Assembly: GCA_013350335.1 (NCBI GenBank)
Contig: CM023533.1
Coordinates: 31,416,869 to 31,480,868 of the forward strand
Origin: Chimonanthus salicifolius
Lineage: Eukaryota > Streptophyta > Magnoliopsida > Laurales > Calycanthaceae
Direction: 5' to 3'
DNA length: 64,000 bases
Made by a program: the position numbers and the translations under genes. The notes under the pieces are model-generated. The model was not told the DNA's origin and made no database searches. It worked only from the letters and a program-made list of their open reading frames with translations. Below are positions 46,529-56,578 of this stretch, piece by piece; the first letter of the stretch is position 1, and each line of letters opens with the position of its first letter.

Positions 46529-48225
46529 CTACAAAATCATTCAACACAAAAGATCTTTGAAAGTTTATCATGAGAATTTATATAGAAACTTCTCCATAAA
46601 TTTGGCACCATGATGTATTATCAAGTAAGACCCACCCGACACGGTCCACCAGAACACCTGAGCTTTTCAGATAAACAGAATTTGATTGGACTTTCAAAGA
46701 CTCTGGATCAATTGAAGGATGGGCGTCCTTCAACGCCAGCCATCCTAACACTAACACAAGCAAAATCGGTTAGGAGATTCCCATTTTATTCGTACCGGTG
46801 TACTGCTCATCAAGTATCGGTGTACCGATAACACGTCATAATTTAAAGATAGACTTTTCGAATAGAATCATCATTATATCTTTGAATAGATCATTTGTCT
46901 AAGTGTATGAGGTAATACAACACAAACTTGTGTGTGATTGATCATTTGCCGAAACTCATTCATGGCAATCAGCTCATCGGAGACTTGGACGAATTCGGTG
47001 GCCGCTCATTATTTTCTTTTAAATTGATATATCTTTTTGAGATGGTGATTTTTGCATCATGAGTTTTTCTCATTATGCAACAAATTTAAAGAAAATTCCA
47101 AGAGGAAAATAGAGAGAATTAAGGGCACAATTGAAATTTTTTTTTTTAAGTTTGGTACGCCACGAGAAAAACTCATGAAGCAAAAATCATTATCCATATT
47201 TTTAATACATAAATTTATACATTTAACTCACCTCAGGGAATTTCTAAAAATTAGAATCTTCTCTTACCTATGGGTGCAAATATCGGCCGATACGAAATGT
47301 ATCGGCAGATATGATACAGATTTTCAGTCCATTATCATATCGGCTGATACGTATTATATCGTCTGTACAGGATATTTCTCGGCCGATATAGCCGATATCG
47401 GCGATATCGGTCCGATATCAGCTGATATCCATAATATCGGTCTTTTTTTAAATTAAAAAAAAAAATCAAAACGATGGTGGGCCCGAGTTGATATCTCGAC
47501 CGATATCGAATCGATATAGGACCAATATCGGCCCAGATATCAGCCGATATTTCATTTTCAATTTTTTTTTTAAAAAAAAAAAGCTTCCTTTTGGATTATT
47601 TATTTATTTTTTAATTCAGAAAAAATAAAATAATAAAAAAATACCAATATAAAAAAAAAATACAAACGAGGAGAAAATTTATCAGCCGAGATATTTGCCG
47701 ATATCTCGCAGTAGGCTGAATTTTGCACCCTTGCTCTTACCAAAAGGGTTCACTTATAGTATATATCGGATATCAGCCGATATTGATATATTTAAAAAAA
47801 ATAATTAAGAGAGATAAAAATATCAGCCGAGAACAATATATTAATATATTTGCCGATATCGAATTTTTACCCATGCAGTTCACCTACCCTTTGTATGCAC
47901 CATCTGAAAAGATAACGTAATAGCGATTGGAAGACGAGGGTTGATTGATAGCCGGTACGAAGACCATCTTCTTATCATATCCATTGTTGGAGAGTTCTAC
48001 GATGTTCATGATCTTGTTCTGAGGGAAAGGGAGGTCCCTCACTTTATAGTATTCAGCGTAGCCGCAGGGGCCATATGCATCTTCCACCTCTTCATTGTCA
48101 GATATCAAAAGAATTCCGGAATTTGGACCTTCTGGTGGTGGCTCAGCCTCAGCCTCAGCCTCAACTTCAGGATGCGTCAAGTACGGATGCCTCCTGTACA
48201 AGGACAGTGGCCTGGTCACGTACAT
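45682..48225 (-). CDS. DUF1262 family protein, intact (2 exons)
   Basis: Exon 1 is 47888-48225 and exon 2 is 45682-46528, joined in frame across a GT-AG intron of 1359 bp (donor GTAGGTGAA, acceptor TTTTGTAG). The product is 394 residues plus TAA. It starts at MYVTRPLSLYRRH, the usual DUF1262 N-terminus; upstream codons in frame lack an ATG. Family blocks are PPPEGPNSGILL, VRDLPFPQNKIMNI, NRYYVIFSDGAYKG, FNAKSVAPDGHPQHFLR, VVVGKWYCPFMFIKEM, WAIIERMRWEEERVGW and FALRRMDGSLVLTY, ending HRIQSKWE. There is no signal peptide or membrane segment. DUF1262 is a plant family of unknown biochemical function, often in tandem clusters, as seen here with two decayed relatives on the same strand. Two MITEs occupy its intron and a TRIM lies just past the stop. 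Confidence 0.92.
46735..46835. repeat. Partial copy of repeat shared with 55167-55350
   Basis: ggttaggagattcccatttt and cggtgtactgctcatcaagt-type sequence aligns with 55167-55250, with gaps. The neighbouring cagccatcctaacac aligns in inverted sense with gttaggatggctagcc at 55344. It lies in the DUF1262 intron. Confidence 0.5.
47269..47733. mobile_element. hAT MITE, ATATCGGC-rich family, copy 1
   Basis: 465 bp with termini tatgggtgcaaat and, reversed, caagggtgcaaaat. It is flanked by a perfect 8-bp target duplication ctcttacc (47261-47268 and 47734-47741). The interior is dense in the words CCGATATC, ATATCGGC and TATCAGCCGATAT in both directions. It lies in the intron of the intact DUF1262 gene. 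Confidence 0.88.
47757..47878. mobile_element. hAT MITE, ATATCGGC-rich family, copy 2, at splice donor
   Basis: 122 bp, flanked by ttcactta (47749-47756) and ttcaccta (47879-47886), an 8-bp duplication with one mismatch. The right end, reversed, reads ctgcatgggtaaaaattcga; the left end has lost the GGGT terminus. It ends 9 bp from the exon 1/intron boundary, and its target duplication includes most of the donor GTAGGTGAA. Confidence 0.7.
47888..48225 (-). CDS. DUF1262 gene exon 1
   Basis: 338 bp, ATG at 48225-48223, ending AAA GG before GTAGGTGAA. It contains an acidic Glu-Ala repeat (EAEAEAE) before the PPPEGPNSG motif. Confidence 0.92.
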
Positions 48226-49118
48226 CTCCACTCTCCAAACCTTCTTCTATCTCATACTTCCATAAAATTTGCATGTAAATATTTATGAAGTAAGCTTCTT
48301 AGAAATGCCCAAGGCATAATGAATTTAAATTTTATAATTTATATGCAGAACATGAGATTTTCGAATAGTTTGATACAAGTATGCAGGCGGTGGAATCCAT
48401 CATAAAATGACAAAAGGAATGTTGGTGAGGCCAAAGGAAGTGAGACAGAGAAAAAAAATATGTATTCTCAAAAGAAAGAGTTCAGCTTTAGATGTAAGAA
48501 AATTATTATAACGCTTAAATTCATTAATAAATATAGTTATTGTGATAATATTGGTCACTTCCCCAACAATTGGTATAAGAGTATTATTAGAAATTTAAAC
48601 AATACGAGCACAAATGGAAGCTACGGAGTTGATAGAACACGTAAAATCAAATCCTTTGTTCTAACTTATCTACGATTCTCAAGAAATAATTTAACATAAA
48701 ACAGTAAGTCAAATTCATTAAACAAATTTAAGAAAAAGGCTATTTCATATTTTTTTATATGAATTTTCTAGATTTTCATACTAATATGATAAGGTTGCAT
48801 CTAATCTTTTAAATTCACTCAATCAAATCTTTAAATTTCTTTTTCTTTATTTTAATTTTTTATAGATTTTTTTTCTTGCCAACATAGAAGCAAACCACAA
48901 TCATTTAATGAATAAATGGTCACAAATCATTTAACGACCATCATAAACTGTCTCTTTATATATAGATAAAACAAAGAAATGAGTCTCGTGAGATCAACTA
49001 ACTATTAGATTTTGATGAAGTAATAAAGAATTAAATAAACGTAAAAAAAAAAAATGGTACTTAAAAATAGTAGAGGACTTAGAGAGTATTTGAGTTGGTC
49101 ATGGAGGACCTCTATTTT
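48226..49118. other. Upstream region of DUF1262 gene
   Basis: Probable 5' flank of the - strand gene. AT-rich, no other gene recognised, and I cannot assign a TATA box securely. Confidence 0.5.
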
Positions 49119-49120
49119 TA

Positions 49121-49298
49121 TGCTCTCTCTGTCCCAATTTAGTTGTCTGATATGCATTTTTTGTTTCAAAATAGTTGTCTGATATACTTTTATTCGAAGA
49201 GTTATAGGATGTTGGAGAGAAGTTTATAAGACTTTTGAGAGTCTTCTTTAAAAAAACTAAAATTTTAAAATGGGACAACTAAAATAGAACGGATGGAG
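49121..49298. mobile_element. Stowaway-type MITE, second copy
   Basis: About 178 bp flanked by TA (49119-49120 and 49299-49300). The left end has ctctctctgtcccaatttag and the right end, reversed, reads ctccatccgttctattttag. It shares agttgtctgatat with the Stowaway at 44393. Confidence 0.82.
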
Positions 49299-49566
49299 TA
49301 TTATATAATCGAGCTTAATTTCTGCTGAAACAATTTTCATGTTTATCCAGTGTGGCGTATGGTTGCATGGAAAACTACTGAAAACAATTATTAACTTCCA
49401 AGTAATTGTCCAAATCAGTTGTCTACGATACGCTGCCTACTAATAATGATAATATTAATAATATATTTACTTATCTAGAAGTGATTGCTACCATTTTGGA
49501 AGCTAATGCTCTCATAGAATGAATATTTGAATTGATTGGCCGTCCTGCTAACTTTTATATTCAATT

Positions 49567-52500
49567 TGTCACGCCCCGACCCGACCAGTGGGCCCGGAAC
49601 GCGACTGATTTTTTTTTTTTTTTTTTGAAAGGTAAGTAAACTAAACCACAAGCACTCTTACTGGGCCGGATCAACAGTTAGGCCCAGCGGTTACACATCA
49701 GCCCGTTAAGTGGACTCAAACATGTACCATATGCCTGCCCCAAAGACAAAGTAAAAACAATGCAACAATAACATCCACTCATACTATGATCAAACAGATA
49801 CCAACATGGATTAATCAATCATAACATGGTCTCAAATGGCAACATAGCCGATTACAACATTTAAACATAAATTAAGTACCACATCCGGTACTTAATACAA
49901 AACAATTGTTCCAAGAACCAACAGAAAGATCAGGGCATTCCCCTCCGGGGGAATCCCAAGGCACTGCTTCAGCTTAAACGCCCTAAGCCTGAAAGAGAGG
50001 GTCCTCCTCCTCGGGTTCATTGCCTGAAAGGTGAGTGGTGTGAGCTAACTAGCCCAGTGAAGGATAATTAACAATGCACATTAAGCAAGTAGTAAAAACA
50101 GGTTAATGACAGTTCAACATCACATGCTTGATAGCAGTAAGCATAATCTCAAATAAAATAATAAAGTCATCATCTATTAATCACTGCCATTATCCACCGT
50201 AACACCTGCCGACTACACTGAGACCAGTATTAAGTCCCGACACGGTCAAAATACATCCTTGCAAGTACATCTCCGGCTCTTAAACTTAGCCGATACTGAC
50301 ACCCTCAAGTCAGCAACTGACGACAGCATGGCATGGTCCAGTAGACATAAACCATCTCTCATATGGCCGATATTGGTTCAATAGCCCAGGTACGTGGAAG
50401 CAGTCTTACATACACATACGGTCAACACCGTAATATCAAATAATCATAGCACTCTTACCATAGTGCATCATGTATAGGCACATGAGTGGGTTCATCAAAA
50501 CCGAAACCACTCATTGCTCAAAATAACACCTGTTTACAAAATCTGCAGAGTTAAGTTCCCTCACCGTGATTGTGTGGTTTCGCGGTCTCTGTTCAAACAA
50601 CATACAAGTGCTCAATCAATATACATAACAAATACGTACATATACGTAGAATTTGGAAATCATATATTTTCCACAAAATATCTGGGTTTAATGGAATGAG
50701 TCTCCTACTTGGTTTCTATCCCTTTTTAATCATCCACAAGATAATAATATAATAAACATAAGGGGCTCAGTCCAAACTCATATTGTCTTCTGGGCATTGA
50801 CCAGGTTGACTTATTGAGTAAGGTCTAGATCCTCGGGTCACTTCTCGGTTGTCTTCTGGATAGGACCAGAGCTGACATTTTGAGTAGGCCTCGAGGTCAC
50901 TCAGTGCCCGACTATAGTGTCGTCCTGAAAGTGAATCACTCAGTTCCCGACTAGTGTCGGACTGAAAGCGTATACAATAGTATTTACACTATAAATAGTA
51001 AGAGGAAAAAGGGTTAGTACAATTTTAATTAACAGGGGGGTTTAAATCATCATCAACGAGCAATTACATTAACTAAATAATAATCAAGATTAAAATGGTA
51101 ATCACACAATATTTTATTCTTTTAAAAACTGTGTTCTTCGGAACATCACTTCGGAACTTGGGTACAGTGGCTTCGGATCATCCGAACCACTCAACACTGG
51201 GTCTCTGGCCTCGGAACTTGAGGCCTGACTTCGGATCGTCCGAAGACTGGGTCTCGGACCGTCCGAAGTCCAGAAAACAGAAAAACAGAAGTCTCATGGG
51301 TCTGCAAAGCTCGGAACGTTCGAATACAGGTTCGGACCTTCCGAGGATGCTCGGACCTTCCGAGCTGGCTCGGTCCTTCCGAAAAGGGGGGTCTGGCTCG
51401 CCTCGGGCGGACTGGGCTTCGGGTTGAAGCTCGGAACGTCCGATGTCACTGCTCGGACCGTCCGAACGTTCGGACCGTCCGAAGATCGGCTCTCGGACCT
51501 TCCGAGAGTCGTCTTCTCCAACTGTCTGCAACGGCAGACAGTCACGGCGGAAATACACTGAAATACGATTCCAGAAAGGGAGGGCTTCCTGGATTCGTTT
51601 TTCACATCCGTCTGGTCTGATGGACTCCTCTGGGAGTCCTCTTTCCATAGGGAGAGGTTTGGAGCTCAAAAGCTCAAAGGGTCATCCGATTTTAAGGGTA
51701 AATCCTCACGGGTACATGAAACTCATGGTTTTCCTTAAAACTTAAAACTGGTTTTTCTCATTGGAAACATGGTCAAAATCGATTTTGTTTGATTCTAAAT
51801 CGGTTGGAATTTAAAAAGTAATACAATGGATACCTTGGTTTTGATTCCTGGGTTGAAATTTGGGTCTTTGGAAAATCTCCCACTAAGCTTACTGTTACTG
51901 AAAAACAGAAGCACAGCAGGTTTCTCGTTGGCTTAAACGGGTCTTGAATTGAAATACAGATAATCAGAGAGGGAGAAGAGAAATGCAATGGTTTGCTGGG
52001 AGTTGCAACTGAGGGAGAGGGACCGAATTTATAGGCTCTCTGTTGAGGAGAGAGATGCCGGAATTTGGGCTGCATGAGCAGAGTCGACGATGGGACAAGG
52101 CCATGGCGATCATCATTCGCCGGTAAGGGGGGATGGGATGGGACGACGGCAGCGTTCAATGATGGCCGGAAATCCGGCCGAGCACAGTGTACGTGCCTGC
52201 ATGACATGTGCAAGATTTTCCCTACGGCAGATCAGCCCTCTGGCACCTTCAATTTTGCAGAAAGGTCCCACATTTGATAAGAATCGATTTTAAAACTAAG
52301 AGTACTAAATTTAAAACTCCAAAATCAGATCCAACCTTACAGATGGGTTGGGTTTTTAAAACTTAGGTCACCATAAAAATTTTATGAATTATCTCTCATT
52401 AAAAACCCTTGATTTAAACAAAAATCACATTTTACCCATAATTACTTAATTAAACAAATGTAAAAATAACTAATTTGTAAAACTTTTTTTGAAGTGAAAC

Positions 52501-52913
52501 GAAATATCTAGATCATTCTTAAAATGGTCTATCATCTCATATAAATTTCAAAATTTATCTCTTTCCGAAATTATTTAAAATAATTAAAACTCTCTTTCGG
52601 GGTTCCGACGGGCGATAAATAAATATTATTTTCTGAAAATTAAATCATTTTAAAATAATAAATGCAATCCTTCAATAAGGAGAGTATTATCCACCAAAAA
52701 TAATCACCAAATCACACAATTTAGAGAAATATTCACAACAAGTGGCAAATTACCGAAATACCCCTCCAGCTGAACGGGCTGGATCTCTGAGCTCACGAGC
52801 TCGGATTGGGCCTCGCTTGGGCTTCCTCAAAGCCCTGATCGAAAACCTCGAGATCAACCGGTTAAACACGAAAATTAAGCTAAAACACGCCTAATCTGGG
52901 GCAGGGTATTACA
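49567..52913 (-). mobile_element. Probable solo LTR of a Ty3/gypsy (Tekay-like) element
   Basis: 3347 bp with TG...CA ends and a perfect 5-bp duplication caatt on both sides (49562-49566 and 52914-52918). The termini form a short imperfect inverted repeat (tgtcacgcccc / on the other strand tgtaataccctgcccc), common in large chromovirus LTRs. On the - strand a cctataaattcggtc box (about 52027-52037) is a plausible core promoter about 0.88 kb from the LTR start. There is no internal gag-pol and no second LTR, hence solo LTR. The open frames inside (for example 51178-51669 and 51773-52213) match no family. The clade assignment is inference. Confidence 0.72.
51172..51507. repeat. Array of 11 TCGGACCGTCCGA-type near-palindromes
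   Basis: Variants of YTCGGAMCKTCCGAR start near 51172, 51230, 51253, 51311, 51330, 51350, 51369, 51430, 51452, 51469 and 51492. Spacings are about 17-23 bp, or about 58-61 bp, which is near three times 20. Each can fold or be read identically on both strands. They lie in the R-U5 part of the proposed solo LTR. Confidence 0.85.
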
Positions 52914-52918
52914 CAATT

Positions 52919-54441
52919 CATTTTGGATCCTCCAAATGAGTCTATTCAATCATCTGTCTTCATCATATCAGAGGGGTGAATTCTATGTTAACTTGTCTAT
53001 TCTTTGTAATTTTATGTATAAAGCCTCTCTAGTGTAATAACCTGTCTAACTCAATATTCAATACATTCAGAATATAAAATGTACTATGACTCCAGTCCCA
53101 ACCATTTTGTAAAATAATATTACATATATTTAAAATACAAAATTACTGTAAAAGTGACTAAAGACCTCACAAACTACATCATCTAAACTCTAGAATGTCG
53201 ATCTTGTCTTTCATGTATTGAGAGTGGAAAAGAAATCAGCATTTGTGCCAGACTACTCGAGCCAGAAGTTTTCTAGTAACTATGTCAATCGTAATGCTTC
53301 AACTGGGTCAGGAAAGGAATTTTTTTTTTTTTTGTTTGTAATCTTGTGTTTAATTTCAGCACAATGGCCCCATTTAAAAAGGGTGAGAATGGGTTGACTT
53401 AAGGAGTTATTATTGGAAAAGAGTGTTAGGTCAATTTACCAAATTCCTCTAATGTAATATATGCACCATAGTCCGAGCTGTATTACATTAAAGAGGTTTT
53501 ACTATATTCACAACACTTTGATACTTAAGAGTCAAGATATAATCGGTCAACAAATTAGTGTGACTTGTAAAAGTCTACAATTATTAGAAAATAATCGAGT
53601 TAGAACTGTAGCAACGAGTGTTACATATTTTTGGTGAGAGGAATGGAAATTGATATTGGAGAAATTTGTAAGGTCTTATTAGGTGGAATCAGATTTAATT
53701 TTTGAAATTAGATTAGAACAAAGTTGGATTTTAAAGCCTAAACCTCGAGCTTTGATAGAGTCTTCAAGCCTAATAATACTTGTGCGTTTTAGGCATGAGA
53801 ATGTGCACCTGGGTGTGTTGAGGACGTTATTTATAAGATATTGAAATCATATCATTTTTATTATATTTATTAGATCTATTTAAATAAAAAAAAGTAAATT
53901 TTTTATTATTTTGATATAAATCTTTAAAAATGCATGACTGGGTTTGGAAATAGAAATTTTTAACTCAAAAGAGACTTTGAAATCTATGTCATGTTTTAGC
54001 CATCTATTTTTGTAGTTTTATATCAGAAAATAAAAAAAAAATTAAAATATTTTTCTGCATTTAAATAGATCTCATAAATATAATTCAAGTGATACTTCTT
54101 TCTTTCTTTTCTTTTATTTCTCAACTCTTTTTATGGCTTTGGCCATTATTTCTTTCTTTTCTTTTATTTCTCAACTCGTTAACAGTGTTCTGTTTAAAAA
54201 AAAAAAAAAAACAGACTCTTTAACAGTGTTGGGAAAAACAAAATTATGTTTAAGAGAGGAAATAAAGAGTAAGGATAGAAGAGGGTCCTTCAGTCTTTAG
54301 AGAAAATAAAAAATCAATTTGAAAGAGAAAATAGAGAGAAATGAGTCTTTTTTTCCTCTTAGTTAATGAATACTAAATAGGAGAAAAGAAAAAAAATTCC
54401 CTTCTATCCTCTGTTTTCCCTCGTCCAAAGAACATTTCTTA
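52919..54441. other. AT-rich spacer, no gene seen
   Basis: Contains a poly-T run (53320-53334) and a 27-bp perfect duplication, tctttcttttcttttatttc plus tcaactc, at 54101-54127 and 54151-54177. Nothing else is recognised. Confidence 0.6.
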
Positions 54442-54449
54442 GCTGAGGT

Positions 54450-54809
54450 TAGGGCTGCAAGTCGGGTTGGATTTTGGCTCAACCCGCATGATCTGACCAG
54501 AGAAATCATGCGGGTCAGGTCGAGAATTTCAGATCAGCAGGTTGGGTCGGGTTGAGTAAATAAAAACCCGCATGAAATTCAGGTCGGGTCGGGTTGAGGA
54601 TTTTATAAGTGAATCCGACCCGACCCAATTAGGCTAAAATAAGTTCAGAATGTGGGTCGGATCATAACTCGGGTTAGAATTCGGGTCGGGTCAGGTTGTA
54701 AAGTTTAGGTTGAGAATTCGGGGTCGATCTGATTGGATTCTATATATATCAACTCGGGTCAAATTGGGTTTTAAAGAATCCGACCCTTCCAACCCAAATT
54801 GCAGCCCTA
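54450..54809. mobile_element. hAT MITE rich in CGGGTCGGGT
   Basis: 360 bp with termini tagggctgcaagtcgggttg and, reversed, tagggctgcaatttgggttg. The 8-bp flanks gctgaggt and gttgaggt differ at one base. The interior repeats cgggtcgggt / acccgacccg words on both strands. No coding capacity. Confidence 0.88.
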
Positions 54810-54909
54810 GTTGAGGTTAAGATTCCACAAAAGTTTGGTTTAAAACCTAATGACTTTATTTATTTCTTTTAGCCATGTACAATTTAACATTTGAAACTCA
54901 AATTTTATT

Positions 54910-55080
54910 GTATTTGCCACCGGCCATCATTATAAGGTAGTAGTGATTAGAAGTGGAAGAAAGAGGATGGTTGACAGCTGGGATGAATGACACACGGTTG
55001 CGATGAACTTGCCGACGATCTTCTAGTGAAACGGACGGTCAAGATCTTGTTTTGAGGGAAAGAGAGGTAGGCTAACTGGC
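54910..55080 (-). pseudogene. DUF1262 exon 1 remnant
   Basis: The - strand reads LSFPQNKILTVRF, the DUF1262 LPFPQNK motif. After a frame change it reads RNRVSFIPAVNHPLSSTS and then NHYYLIMMAGGKY, the family NRYYVI...GKYKG block. The N-terminal MYVTRPLS block and exon 2 are absent. It is a dead paralogue between the intact gene and the 56.6-58.2 kb pseudogene. Confidence 0.75.
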
Positions 55081-55166
55081 ACAACATCAAAGTTTCCCAC
55101 TCAGCTTGTGGCATCTGACGCCGATTCTTGGTCTTAGAATTACCGACGGGACTAACGGACAAAATT

Positions 55167-55321
55167 TGTTAAGAGATATGGAATAGAGTAAAACTCTCAT
55201 TTTATTCTTATCGGTATACAGTTTATTAATGTAACGGTATACCGATATGCATAACATATACATGCAGAGCGGACCGATAAGGGTAAAATGAGAATTTCAC
55301 TCAATCTCGTGTCTCCTAACA
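55167..55321. mobile_element. Candidate MITE with long imperfect inverted ends
   Basis: 155 bp: tgttaagagatatggaatag at left and, reversed from the right, tgttaggagacacgagattg. Both are followed by gagtRaaaYtctcatttta and cttatcggt. No clear target duplication. A related partial copy lies at 46735-46835. Confidence 0.6.
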
Positions 55322-56578
55322 GTGTTTGCCCATGTTAGGATGGCTAGCCACTCAGATAACATGAATTTGTCTCTCTCTGACATCTTTGTAATTAAATTAA
55401 ATATTATTGAATCAGTCAAATTATATTGTTTAACGATCTAAATTTTTTATTTTAGTCGACTATAAAAATTCACGATCAGATCAATACATTATATATCTAA
55501 GTTTCAAGTCAAATTGAATAAATATTTAATTCTAGGAGAAAGATGGATATGAAGAAGAAAAGAATGTTATTAAAACAATAAAAAAAAATCTATACAGTTC
55601 AAGTCATAATATATTATTTAAGGACTAGTGTCTACTGTCTAGTGCCTAAAGATTTTGATTAATACAGCCATTTAGAATAAAATATTAAAATGAATTATTA
55701 TAGTCAAGAATCATGACTAAATTTAAATATTTTATACTATTAATGATCAAATCATGCCAATTTCAATTTGTATAAAATACACATGTAACAGTTACAGATT
55801 TTAGAAGATCTTTGATGAAAAATTTGCCTCAGTATTACTGGAATGTAAGATCATTTGGATGGTAATATAAGATCATTTGTCAAATTACTAACAAAGAATT
55901 AATGAAAAGAGCCACATGCAATCTTAAAATTAATAGTATATATGTTTTTATGTAAGACTCTCTTTCATAATAACTTTGCTAAATTTGCAATATGTTCTTA
56001 TCTTTTTTTAATAAAAATTAATCAGATTTATCCTATTATGTTTGCTAAAAAAATACAAGAGATTCATTTTTTTTATAAAAAAAAAAAACTGTATTAGTTA
56101 CTACCAGTTCAAAAACACCATGCAATCCAAGATCATTCTTCGTGCAAAATGCAATATTAATCATTTACTGCAAATTATTAACAATATATCCAAAATTTAC
56201 AATAAAATAAATGAAATAGAGGAAGAATCCACAGTGAAAAAAAGTCAAATATGTGTTGACAAGGTCTAGCCTCGCTTGTGTCTTCTACTCATTCAAGCTA
56301 ATGGTAATAGAAAAGTGAAAGAAATAGAAATTTCCTCTCAAGTAAAACATTTATATTATGTGACTATTATATCAGGTAATACATTTCTTACATGAAAACA
56401 AGTTCAATACAGAAGGATACATTTGAGCCAACATCAAATAAGTTTAAGTAACACATTATATGTTGCATTCTTGCGGCCTTTATTAATAAATAATATTAGA
56501 GAAATTGATATTTTTATAACAAGAGACATCCGTGTACCTACTTGTATAATAACGAGTGGATATATCTATATAAATAAA

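Noticed and set aside
48226..48231. Earlier start for the DUF1262 gene two codons upstream
   Set aside because: That codon is GTG, not ATG; the family begins MYVTRPLS at 48225.
51172..51507. Possible CRISPR-like array
   Set aside because: Plant nuclear context, variable short near-palindromes with uneven spacing, no identical repeats or spacers.
51178..52213. Open frames of 100-163 codons inside the solo LTR
   Set aside because: Their apparent repeats (GRSE/SEGP) come from the near-palindrome array, no family is recognised, and they occur on both strands.
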